Shown here: piece by piece, positions 31,864 through 40,862 of the stretch
Position numbering within the stretch: the first letter of the stretch is position 1
Layout: each line of letters begins with the position of its first letter
Position numbers and translations under genes: made by a program
The notes under the pieces: generated by a model
Database searches by the model: none
What the model saw: the letters and a program-made list of their open reading frames with translations, nothing else
Told to the model about the DNA's origin: nothing
NCBI GenBank assembly: GCA_020746995.1
Contig: JAGPXD010000002.1
Coordinates: 7,440,001-7,504,000 of the forward strand
Direction of reading: 5' to 3'
DNA: 64,000 nucleotides
Origin: Plectosphaerella cucumerina
Taxonomy: Eukaryota; Ascomycota; Sordariomycetes; Glomerellales; Plectosphaerellaceae

Positions 31864-34637
31864 TCAAGCCAGGGGAATGCCCGTCCTGATCGACTCCATC
31901 TCCTTCGGACCCAGCACCTCGTCCATGCAGAACCAGTCCATCGCCTTCCTCTCCTCTTCGTCCAACAACTGCACCGCCGGCTGTCCATCGACCAAGGCCT
32001 GCAGCTGCTTCTTGTTCTTGGCGAACAGCCTCAAGAACTTGATGGCCGCGTCGCCGTTCTTCTCCAGATAAGGACCCATGACCGCCCCGCAGCTCGTCAC
32101 CATGCGGCTGACCTGGTAGGTTCCGTCGGCGGCGGACGCCTTGACGCCCATGCCCGCCATGGCCTCGGCCGAGCCGCGTGCCACGTGGTGGATGAGGAGG
32201 ACGAGGTTGGCGATGAAGGCCTCGGAGGGCATGTAGCCTTCTGTGAAGTACTGGACGAACTTGTGGTGTTCTTTTGTCTTTATGAGGGAGAGGATTTCGA
32301 TGCTGCGCCTGTGCATGCCGAAATAGTCGTAGAGAAGGATTGGCTCTTCTTCGAAGAGTTTATCTTTGAGGAGGGCGAGGAGTTGGAGGGTGCCGACGTG
32401 GTGGGTGTTGCGCCATTTGCGGCTGAGGAGGGCGCGGGGGTCGGCGAGGGGTGCTGCGCTGGGGGATGGCTTGGTGAGGGTTGTTGTGGAGGATTCCTTG
32501 GAGAGTTCGTCGAGGAACTTGCCGACTTCGCTGGCTTGGATGCTGCGGGCGGGTGTGGCGCCGGAGGTTTTGAGGTAGCGATCGCGGATGACGTTGACGG
32601 CCTTGGTGGCGGTCGGTTGTAGACGTCTGCTGGGCGCCCAGTCGGGCTTGTGGAAGTCCGTCTTGGGCTGTCGGGAGTTCTTCGCGAACCTCGCGGCCGA
32701 GGAGATGCCCTTGGCCAGCTCCAGCCGGTTGAGGGACTGCGCCGCGTCCTTTGGCCGGTCGCCGACGAAGATGTTGTTCTCGCCGTGGATCTGGATGAAG
32801 AGCTCCATGTCGGGCCAGGAGAGGCTGCTACCGGGGGACTTCTGGACCAGGTTGTAGAGAAAGGCCAACTGCTGCACGTCGTACCACTGCGTCACGAGGC
32901 CTTGGCCGATGATCTGCATGCGGATGTTGAGGTGGAAGGCCAGGACTCCGCAGATGACGGGGTTCCGTGAGAACATGAGCTGCGAGGTGGCGGGCCGGTC
33001 ATCCCTATTGACCATCCTGAGAGCCGTCTTTCTGATCAACTGGAGAGGGTCGTTCTCGATCCATTCCGTGATGATGCCCCGGATGCGCTTGATCTCCTGG
33101 TCTCCCTCCTTGGGCCAGAATTCGGGCTTGGGATGTGTGGCGGACAGCTTCTCAAAATCGTGATGCGCAGGCCGCTCATTCGCAGGTCGGCTGCGGCGCC
33201 CAGGCGGCTGTGGCGTGTGGCATGGTGGGCGTCGACCATGACCTGGGCGGCGAAGCTGTGCCAGAGGTTGAAGTCCATGTTCTTGCAGTACTCGACGAAG
33301 CCGGCGGTGATCTCGTCGCGCACGGGCATGGGGGCGTTGAACCTTGCGATGACGCAGTACTCCGGGAGGAGCTCAAGGAGGAGAATCTTGCCCTCGTTGA
33401 ACTTTTGAGCAACGGTCATCTTGGATCGATCCGCTTTGGCGTTGTACGTGCCATAGTAGCCCGGCTTGTAGACGGGGATCTCGTCGTCGTCAAGGATGTC
33501 GAGGAACGAGTTCAGCAGGATGCCGGTGGGCAGGTAGGCAAAGTCGGCCACGTCGGCCAGCTTCTCGTTGAAGGGCAGGCCCTGGGCGCTGGAGGACTGC
33601 ATGGGAATGTTGGAGAGCTTGGCGGCCAAGGCGAAGACCAGCTCTGACACGCCGGTTATGTCCTTGGGCCAGCGATCCGGGAGGCCGTCCACGACGTCCT
33701 GGTTCAGGTCTCGCGCGAGCTGCATGGCCGTGTCTGTGACGACCGAGGCAGTGGCGAGGTCGATCTTGAGGTTGGCGTATTCCGTCCACTAGACGGCATT
33801 AGCAAGCCCCCAACAGGCCTGGGAATAGAGCGGCGAGACTTACCGTGTCCGTCAGGAAGCGCCTCCAGTTCTTCAGATCATGGAGAAGACTGCGCACCTT
33901 GAAGAAGGACTGAGACAGGAAGTCGTCGACATCCTGATCTGCGTCCTTCTCCACGGCCTCCCCTTGGATGACAGCGGTGCCGGTGGCCTCCGGCTCCGGG
34001 TCATCCTCGATGTCCTCCACCGTGAGGGAAGCAAACCGATTGACCCAGGCGGGTGAGTCTTTGTCTTCGCCATGATCAGCGTCTGCCTTGTCTGCATCGG
34101 CGCTGCCCGCAGCAGTGCCAGGCTTCTCGGCGGTGGTCTCCCACGACAGAACCTCGCAGATCTGCTCCATGACCTGGATGAAATGGGCGTGCTTCTTGTT
34201 GGAGACATTGCGGCCTCGTGTCAAGAACCAGGACGTCACGCTTTTCCGCAGGGAAATGGCGCGTTTGGCGACGTTGAGCATCCGGAGAGGCGCCTTGACG
34301 TTGGACTTGGAGACGGCTTGGGCAAGGGTCAGGAGCTCCCCGACCGTCACTTGGTACTTGGCCGGCTTAGGCGCAGATGCTGCTATTCAAAGTCAGCTTT
34401 CCGATGTTGTTATACTGCCTCGAGTCTGCGCCTCGACTCCAGACAGCGGGTGGAGCAGAGCTCACCGGCCGTCTTCTTCTTCTTGTTCTTCTTCTTCCCG
34501 GCTGAGGCGGCCGCGGTCGAGAGAAAGGTGGGCTCATGGCCGGCTTTCTTCGCGATGCTCACGAGCCATGTCGCGAATCGGTTTGTGTCGTCTTTTTACT
34601 GCTTGTAGCTGTCCTGGAGGAAGTCGGGCAGCAACAT
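31864..34637 (-). pseudogene. DUF6604-family protein gene broken by an in-frame stop and a frameshift
   Basis: On the minus strand exon 1 (34637-34466) begins MLLPDFLQDSYKQ, then TAA at 34598-34596, and the same frame continues with KDDTNRFATWLVSIAKK, the conserved DUF6604 start where a Tyr normally precedes the KxDT. Exon 2 (34382-33844) and exon 3 (33788-31864) join through introns with good splice signals and CTRAC-like branch points. Within exon 3 the frame shifts by one base at 33151-33164: the upstream part ends ADLRMSGLRIT and the next frame resumes DFEKLSATHPKPEFW; no GT-AG intron reconciles them. The remaining sequence stays well conserved in frame to the stop at 31864. DUF6604 proteins are large fungal proteins of unknown function. 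Two independent lesions suggest recent decay; sequencing error at either spot is the alternative. Confidence 0.75.
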
Positions 34638-34913
34638 GTTGGCGATTGAGCACCGCAAGTGGGCGGCGTGAGTTGAAGGTGAGAAGAATGGTCTTAGGGA
34701 CGTGTCGAATATGGGGAGAGCTCGAGCTTCGGGAGCTATTTGAGGACACGCTACCTTAGTAGGCGATGACGCGCTATCCAAGGAGACGCGTGAAGCCTTC
34801 AGGTTCAGTTTGCCGACAGTGAACCAGTGGTCGCACTTGTCGCCAGCGGTCAGAAGCAATCCATAGCTCCACCATTCAAAAAGGAAACTAATCAGGCGCC
34901 CAGTGATCATCCC

Positions 34914-35510
34914 TCATCTGGAGGCCAACACGTACTGCACCCTCTCCACAAGATCCTCAACGTGGGCGGGAAGAACGATGTACGGCAGCTCGAGTCTGTC
35001 CAGGACGCTGCAGAACAGCACATGGAAGCCCATCCACTCGTCCTGATCCAGCGGCATCAACCTGACACCGTCGTCCACCAGCCACCGGCACCCAGCCTCA
35101 CAAACGACAATCAGACCCCTCTCTAGTCTTGGTTTCAGCTCCGCCCAAGCTTCCGTAGCGAGAAGCTCATTCGCGGCGTCTTCGCCGGCGTGGCTCGACG
35201 CATAGCAGATGGGATCGACCCCCGACCGGTCGGAGACGAACCATCCCGCCTCCGTCATGGCTTGACGTTCGGCGCCGACTTGAGCGAGGAGCATGAGTTT
35301 CTGCATCTCAAACGCGCTTTGAGGAGAAGACCGGATGTCGGTGGCGGCCAGGCTATGGGTCTTGAGCACTGTGCGGGCGACTTCGCGAACGATGGCGGGG
35401 CGGTCGTGGGCTGCGCGAGAGGCGAAGTGAGACTCCAAGGCATTGACGAGTGTCGTTTTGCCAGTGCATTGTGCGCCAACGATGTAGATGTTCTTCGGTG
35501 TGGTCGTCAT
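34914..35510 (-). CDS. Small P-loop ATPase, AAA_28/NadR-like
   Basis: Single exon, 198 residues, starting MTTTPKNIYIVGAQ. The Walker A motif is GAQCTGKTT (residues about 12-20), and VSDRSGVDPICYASS carries an acidic/Arg pair typical of NadR-like kinases and the AAA_28 family. Upstream in-frame codons exist to 35603, but the leader before MTTTPKN has no domain feature, so the start immediately before the P-loop strand is chosen. A nucleotide- or small-molecule-kinase activity is plausible; the substrate is unknown. It lies 276 bp upstream of the broken DUF6604 gene on the same strand. Confidence 0.8.
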   Translation of the reverse strand: MTTTPKNIYIVGAQCTGKTTLVNALESHFASRAAHDRPAIVREVARTVLKTHSLAATDIRSSPQSAFEMQKLMLLAQVGAERQAMTEAGWFVSDRSGVDPICYASSHAGEDAANELLATEAWAELKPRLERGLIVVCEAGCRWLVDDGVRLMPLDQDEWMGFHVLFCSVLDRLELPYIVLPAHVEDLVERVQYVLASR

Positions 35511-35762
35511 GTTGGCTGAAAGTATTGAGGTCGTCCGAACTGGAGGCCGCAGGTCGCTGACAATTTCAATCGAGTCGGGCGGAAGGTTGAAGGCGAGCCG
35601 CATATGCGGGAGGCCAACCGCTCCGACCTTATCGCCGTCCTTCTACTACAGGCCAATTGGTGCTGGAGATGAACAATGTTTGCTTGGCAGGCCTTGCATG
35701 ACGGCTGGGGGGGATCGCAGCATATTGACCTGGCCGAAAACGAGGATGGATTTCCAGATTTC

Positions 35763-37780
35763 TTACAGAATCCCCTTGGCTTCCATAATCTCTCTCATCT
35801 TGGCCAGAGGCGGGTTGAGAAAGGAAACAGCCTTCCAACGGGACATTGCCTGGTAAGCCTCCCGGATGAGACTGTGATCCTGCCGGGGCTCATGGCCATG
35901 GAACTGGGCAAGATCGGAGCAGGCGAGCAGCAGGACCATGGTCATGGCAAAGTACCATCTCAAAACCATGTGCAGGAGCACAGATTTCTTGGTCATTAGC
36001 TCCTCCCCAGCTTTAATGGCAGTTCGAGCAGCTCCCAGGCACTCACTGGCGCCGTAGTCTATCATGCCCTGGTCGAGCTTCTTTGCATCAGCGTCCGAAA
36101 CATGCTTGAGGCCGAGACGCATGGCTAGTGCTGGCCAAGCGAGGATAGATCGGTGCACGTAGTACATGCAGCGAAGGTTGGCTTTGCGCAGGTCAAAGAG
36201 GAACGTGTCGCCAAGCGGGAAGTTCAACGACGGTGGGAGATGGGTATGCCATTCCTCGAGCTGCTTGAGGAGCTCCATGGCGATTAGATAGCCATAGCAT
36301 GCGGTTGCTGAGGCTGGCAAGGGTCGTGAGTCAAGAGCTTTCAAGGTCCACCGAGGGCAAAACATACCTGCATACTCTTCCAGCTCGTCTAGATCGGCTG
36401 TTAGTCTCCGGATGGAGATGGTAGCCAAAAGATTGTACATTCCCTCTTCCTCGTACTTGCTGATCGGCAAAGGCACCTCTTTCTCGTAAAGTCGAATCCC
36501 GCACGATGGGGTGTCAAGACACAGCTCGAGCTCACTGACGGGCTTGTGTCAGCAAAGGATGTGCCGAGACCGAGGGCTGAAGAGGTGGTGCGTACTTCTC
36601 TAGTAGCCACGAAATCCAGAAAATCCTCCGAAAATCCTGATGAAATTCGGGTGCTTCGCGGTCAAGACCAGCCCGGATGATGAATGTTATGTCTTGACAG
36701 GCACGGGAAAGCTGACGATGTGCTTGAAGCGGGCGCATGTTGATGAGGTAGTAGAGGCTGCGGCTGATCAGCTGAAGCCCTTTGGATTGGTGAGGCGTGC
36801 TTACGATATGAGAATGTGACATTGAAATGTTGTCAAGTCGGTGACAGGCTCCAGTGATCTTTCTAGAAGCGCAACAGCTTTTGAGAAGTACGCGAAGCCA
36901 GGAAGTTGAGCAACATCAGTAGAATGAAGAGTTGTGCTTTGAGAGCACGAGCCAAGGGCACAAGCCAGCAGGATGAGGCATGTTTCTGAAGCGACCACAT
37001 CGTATCCCGTGTCTGCTGTCTTCTTGAGTAACTCCTGGTACTTTTCTCGATTGATGACCGGGACAAAACTGAGGATGTTGGATACAAATGCATGTTGCAG
37101 GTCGAGAACATGCGACTTCGACAAGTCAGGCCATGTCCCAGGCAAGCGTAGCTTGACGGACATGTCGGAGATGGAGTCCAGTTGGTCGGCGTAAAAGTCC
37201 CGCAGGTGGTTGTACGACCATCGGGAGTGGAGGGGACACGCCGTCTCGAACACCAGCATGCTTGGTATCCTGTACGCGTACTTCCCCTGCTGACTCGGAA
37301 ACGTCGCTCGAACGGTCGGCCAGTACCCTTGATAGACGGGGGAAGTCGCCGTCTTGGACGTTCCAAAGGGTTCTGCGGTGGCGGAAGACGAAAGAGAGCT
37401 TATGGCGATTTCAATCTTGTCCAAGCGTTCTATGACGGACGTTGTGGGTAGAGGGCCCTCATGGTCGTTGTCGTTGGGAACCTGTCGGGGCGGAGACGAC
37501 GGGTCGACCGGGCGCTGCTGTTGTTGACTGTTCTTGGGCCGCCGGTGGACATGACGCGGCTTGGAATAGACGCACACGATGTTGAGATCCTTGCAGAAGC
37601 GACAAGACGGTTTTTTGGCGTCACATCGCGTCTTTCTCTCGCGGCACACGTCGCACTGGAGAGGTGTCAGTGAGTGCTTTCCAAGCCCCTGTGGACGTCC
37701 CCGTTGAGGTCGGAATCGGGATCTCGGCTCACTGCTCTGGAAACACGCTTCCTCGGGTAAGACTGCGCCTTGATTTGCAT
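35763..37780 (-). CDS. Zn2Cys6 binuclear-cluster transcription factor with fungal_trans-like domain
   Basis: Five exons on the minus strand: 37780-37733, 37655-36805, 36757-36596, 36534-36368 and 36307-35763, 590 residues. The first 48-nt exon ends MQIKAQSYPRKRVSRA and joins CDVCRERKTRCD, giving a complete C6 cluster (Cx2Cx6C then Cx2Cx6C, residues 17-43). A Gln/Pro-rich linker and a short coiled coil (IERLDKIEIAISSL) follow, then a middle-homology region. The final intron (36308-36367) is 60 nt and would read through in frame; it has GTATG and CAG ends but only a weak branch site, so a 610-residue form is possible. It is divergent from an alpha/beta hydrolase gene, which may be its target. 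No membrane or secretion features. Confidence 0.85.
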
Positions 37781-38627
37781 GGGATGAGAATCATGGTCAG
37801 GGCTTGTGCTGGCGGAGGATAAATTCATCATGGGCCACCAGGGTCACTGGTGACATGGATAATCGTTCGCTGCGCCCGTTTTGTTGAGATTTGGAAGAGA
37901 TGACGTTCGACAGGCGGGTGTTGAGTTGGAGATGGCCTGAAAAACGACGAGTAAGGGTTAGCGGGGAATATTTCAGGGGGCAGGCCACTGTGCTGGGGTC
38001 CAGGGTTCACTGACAGGTCACGGTGCCAGGGACAGATCTGCAGTGAAGTTGCACTGGTAGAGCCAAGAAGACAGGGAGTGCTTCATTGGTGAGTGGTAAT
38101 GCTCCGTATCTACCTAGGCTTTGCCACGAGATTTAAGTCGTCTGACGATGGTTGCAGAAGTCACCCCGCCTGGGGCACATCACCACGGGATTACTCAGTC
38201 CCGCATCCTATAGATCGGGTTTATCGGGAGGAGACATCGGTCTTGAGGATCAGGCAGCCGTCAATCAAGCTGACCTGGTCTTCCCGGTGAAGAATAGCCG
38301 GCGAAATCCTGAAGGATGTAAGCTGCGTGCCCCAACAAGAATTTAGGCGCGAGAGGCCATGACCCTTGTTCGTGACCACAGTGTCTTCCCGAGCTCCCGA
38401 TCTCCCGGGCTCCCGACGAGGTGGTCCTGCCCAAGGAAACGGGCGAGCCGAATTCGCGTACAGCTTTCCGTGATCCATAGCCAAGACTCGAAAAACCATA
38501 TATACCTTGCTGAAGAACTTCCAGACAGCCAAGTTCCTTTTCTACCAAACACCAGGTTCTCCCTCATAATAGATCACGACTACTGCCTCACCCCTCGTTT
38601 CCCCTCTTAGCACCCATTCCCGCCAAC
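37781..38627. other. Divergent promoter region, Zn2Cys6 regulator and alpha/beta hydrolase
   Basis: About 850 bp with no gene. It contains a period-8 array of CTCCCGA-like units (38385-38416) and a TATA-like CATATATACC near 38498, about 130 bp before the hydrolase ATG. Confidence 0.5.
38385..38416 (+). promoter_or_regulatory. Four tandem 8-bp CTCCCGA-type units upstream of the hydrolase
   Basis: Units CTTCCCGA, GCTCCCGA, TCTCCCGG and GCTCCCGA run head to tail with exact 8-bp spacing about 210-240 bp before the hydrolase ATG. Zn2Cys6 proteins bind CGG/CCG triplets, so this could be a binding array for the divergent regulator. It may also be a simple low-complexity tract. Confidence 0.4.
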
Positions 38628-39452
38628 ATGGAGTTCAACCCTACCAAGTCAATCGTCCATAACGAGGGATGCGACCTGCATTACTGGCACCAGGGCCAAG
38701 GGCCCCTCATTGTCTTCGTCCCCGGCGGCAACGGCCACGGTCCCCAATTCAACGCCATCATCGCAGCCTTGTCCGACAAATTCACCGGCGTCACCTTTGA
38801 CCGTCGCCAAATGTCCGCCAGCCAAGTCAAAGTCAACAAGCGACTCAGCCCCCCTCAGCAGGCCCGTGATATCCGCGCCATCATCAAGGCCATGGGTTTC
38901 GACAAGGCCATCATCTTCGGCAGCAGCGCCGGTGGTCTCTTTGCGCTGCAATTTGCCAACGACTTCCCCGAAATGGTCGACCGCCTCATCTCGCACGAGG
39001 CCGGCCTCATCTCCCTCCTGCCGGACTCCTCGGAGCTCTTCGAATGGGGCCTGCACCTCCTGGAAATTCGCGACACCCAGGGAATCGATCAGGCGGCTGC
39101 CGAATTTGCGAAGAAGCTGATCGGCTACACTGACGAGGGCGTCCCCGCGACAGTGCCTCCGGGACCTGAGAACCCTCGCAACTTTTGGGAGTACGAGTTC
39201 CCGATCTACGTCGGTTACACGCCGAACCTGTTCCGGGTGAAGGAGAACAAGGTTTCTGTCGGTGTTATGCGAGGCATTCGCTGCAAAGATGCCTTCTACG
39301 CCAGGGCGGTCGATGAGCAGGCCAAGATTTTGGGCTGTCCCCATGCTGTGGTTCCTGGGCACCACCAGGGATTTGAGTCGGAGACAGAGGCATTTGTCCC
39401 TGCACTCCTAGAGATGCTGGACACCCTTGAGAAGAGGAAGTCGGAGCTTTGA
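38628..39452 (+). CDS. Alpha/beta hydrolase (cytosolic, unknown substrate)
   Basis: Single exon, 274 residues. The N-terminal GQGPLIVFVPGGNGHG contains the oxyanion-hole strand, GSSAGG (near residues 102-107) is the nucleophile elbow with Ser in the second S position, and GHHQGFESE near residue 245 supplies the catalytic His. There is no signal peptide. The fold is that of AB hydrolase-1 esterases, lactonases and epoxide-type enzymes, so the reaction cannot be specified. Its divergent neighbour is a Zn2Cys6 regulator, which suggests inducible expression, for example in detoxification or use of an unusual carbon source. Confidence 0.85.
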   Translation: MEFNPTKSIVHNEGCDLHYWHQGQGPLIVFVPGGNGHGPQFNAIIAALSDKFTGVTFDRRQMSASQVKVNKRLSPPQQARDIRAIIKAMGFDKAIIFGSSAGGLFALQFANDFPEMVDRLISHEAGLISLLPDSSELFEWGLHLLEIRDTQGIDQAAAEFAKKLIGYTDEGVPATVPPGPENPRNFWEYEFPIYVGYTPNLFRVKENKVSVGVMRGIRCKDAFYARAVDEQAKILGCPHAVVPGHHQGFESETEAFVPALLEMLDTLEKRKSEL

Positions 39453-39565
39453 GGACGTGTAGATATGCCAAGTCGCTTCCATTCTTGGAATGCATCTATG
39501 TAGCGATCAAGTACCTAGTAAACGGCGCTTTTTTGAACTCTACACCACCAAGCTTTTGACCTGCC

Positions 39566-40402
39566 TCACAGCCCGAACGGAAGGTTGATGGGCAGGTTGA
39601 ACGGCATATTGACAGGGAGACGCCCGCCACCGTTGTTATTCCTTCTCCCGAAGGGAATCCCACCATTGCCCAACGGCGTCCCGATGTTGATATTGGTCCG
39701 TCCAAAAGACCCCGACTCCGAGTCATACGTCCGAGATGTCCCGCCCCCGCCAACGTCGATGTTGATGTTCACATGCCCGTAGCCATTACTCTCATTCTCC
39801 TCTTGCTTCCGCCTTGTCTTCTTGTCGTTGCGTCGCTCCTCACGGTCGTTGTCCCGTCGGTCATCCTGGGGACTCCTTCGCCGTTCCCGCTGGGAGTTGA
39901 AGCGCTGAGGTTCTGGTCCAGATCTGGACTGCTGGCGCTCGAAGCGCGGTCCCTGAGGCTCCCGATCCGGCCGTCGTGGCACTTCCTCGTCGGCAGAGTC
40001 CTCGTCCTCAGGCTGCTGAGCAGGACGCCGCTGCTGTCTTTGAGATTTGTGTCGGGGAAGCGTCTCCTTGGGAGTCCTCACGTCTCCGTACATGCCGTAG
40101 ATGCTCTCCTCCCAGTTTTTCTTCTGCTCTGGTGGGGGACGGGGTGCTGGTAATCTCAGGGGCTGGGGGCAGGCTGTCGAGTCTGACCTGTACTGCGATC
40201 CTCCAGTGGTCCTGCCGGTGCTGAACCTCGCGCTTTCTCGGTCAAAGTTGTTGCTGTACGAGCTATCGTATGGACGTGCTTCTTGTGGACTGGTGTATGT
40301 TTGACGCGAAGACCTGGATCCTTGGGGGAACGGGTTTTGCCCCGGGCGGGGATTGCTCGAGTTTCCCTTTCCGCCGGTGTCGCCAGAGTTCTTGTTGTTC
40401 AT
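39566..40402 (-). CDS. Hypothetical low-complexity, disordered protein
   Basis: Single exon, 278 residues, not recognised. Residues 1-90 are Ser/Asn/Gln/Pro-rich; about 110-195 are dominated by Arg, Gln, Glu and Asp (RxER and DDRRDND patches); 200-260 are Gly/Asn-rich with two matching segments, VNINIDVGGGG and TNINIGTPLGNGG. It ends VNMPFNLPINLPFGL, an alternating hydrophobic/Pro motif repeated twice, the part most likely to be structured or membrane-interacting. There is no signal peptide. The frame is uninterrupted by stops and the Gly/Asn-rich block has internal duplication, both consistent with a real but fast-evolving gene; a spurious frame cannot be fully excluded. Confidence 0.55.
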   Translation of the reverse strand: MNNKNSGDTGGKGNSSNPRPGQNPFPQGSRSSRQTYTSPQEARPYDSSYSNNFDRESARFSTGRTTGGSQYRSDSTACPQPLRLPAPRPPPEQKKNWEESIYGMYGDVRTPKETLPRHKSQRQQRRPAQQPEDEDSADEEVPRRPDREPQGPRFERQQSRSGPEPQRFNSQRERRRSPQDDRRDNDREERRNDKKTRRKQEENESNGYGHVNINIDVGGGGTSRTYDSESGSFGRTNINIGTPLGNGGIPFGRRNNNGGGRLPVNMPFNLPINLPFGL

Positions 40403-40862
40403 GATTGGAGAATATGTGACTCAATAGAATTGATCCTTGAAAGAAGTTTCGAGGAAATGGAGTGATTTCCAAATGGATGGATTGCTGCTAAATACAAGAC
40501 ACTTGGGTACCTGGTGTCCCGTGTGTAGACGTTGGAGCTTCGATGATCCAGCTTATTCGATGAATGGCACGATGATGATCCAACACGGCCTGTGCTTTGT
40601 TCCATCATCCTCACCGGCCTTAAAATTGTTGACAAATGAGATATGACCTCTTGTAGCCTGTGGCATTGGAGGTTTGAGCCCCTGACAGAAGTGGCATGAT
40701 ATCGTACCATCGGCCCCTGACATGCACTGCTTCAACAATAGATCTTATTCAGCCTTCTATATCGCCTTTTCACCATCCAGAAACTTTTCTCAGGCTTTTT
40801 CATGATACACACACACACACACACACACACACACCCGAATCTTTCAGTCCTACCATCTCTGG
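40403..40862. other. Intergenic with dinucleotide repeat
   Basis: Between the disordered-protein gene and the AcuF-type gene, both on the minus strand. Contains an (AC)14 microsatellite; otherwise nothing seen. Confidence 0.5.
40807..40834. repeat. (AC)14 microsatellite
   Basis: Fourteen uninterrupted AC units, about 30 bp beyond the 3' end of the AcuF-type gene model. Probably length-variable between strains. Confidence 0.9.

Noticed and set aside
34596..34910. Short 104-residue minus-strand frame ending SYKQ
   Set aside because: Its last 13 codons are the first exon of the broken DUF6604 gene; the remainder is upstream non-coding DNA.
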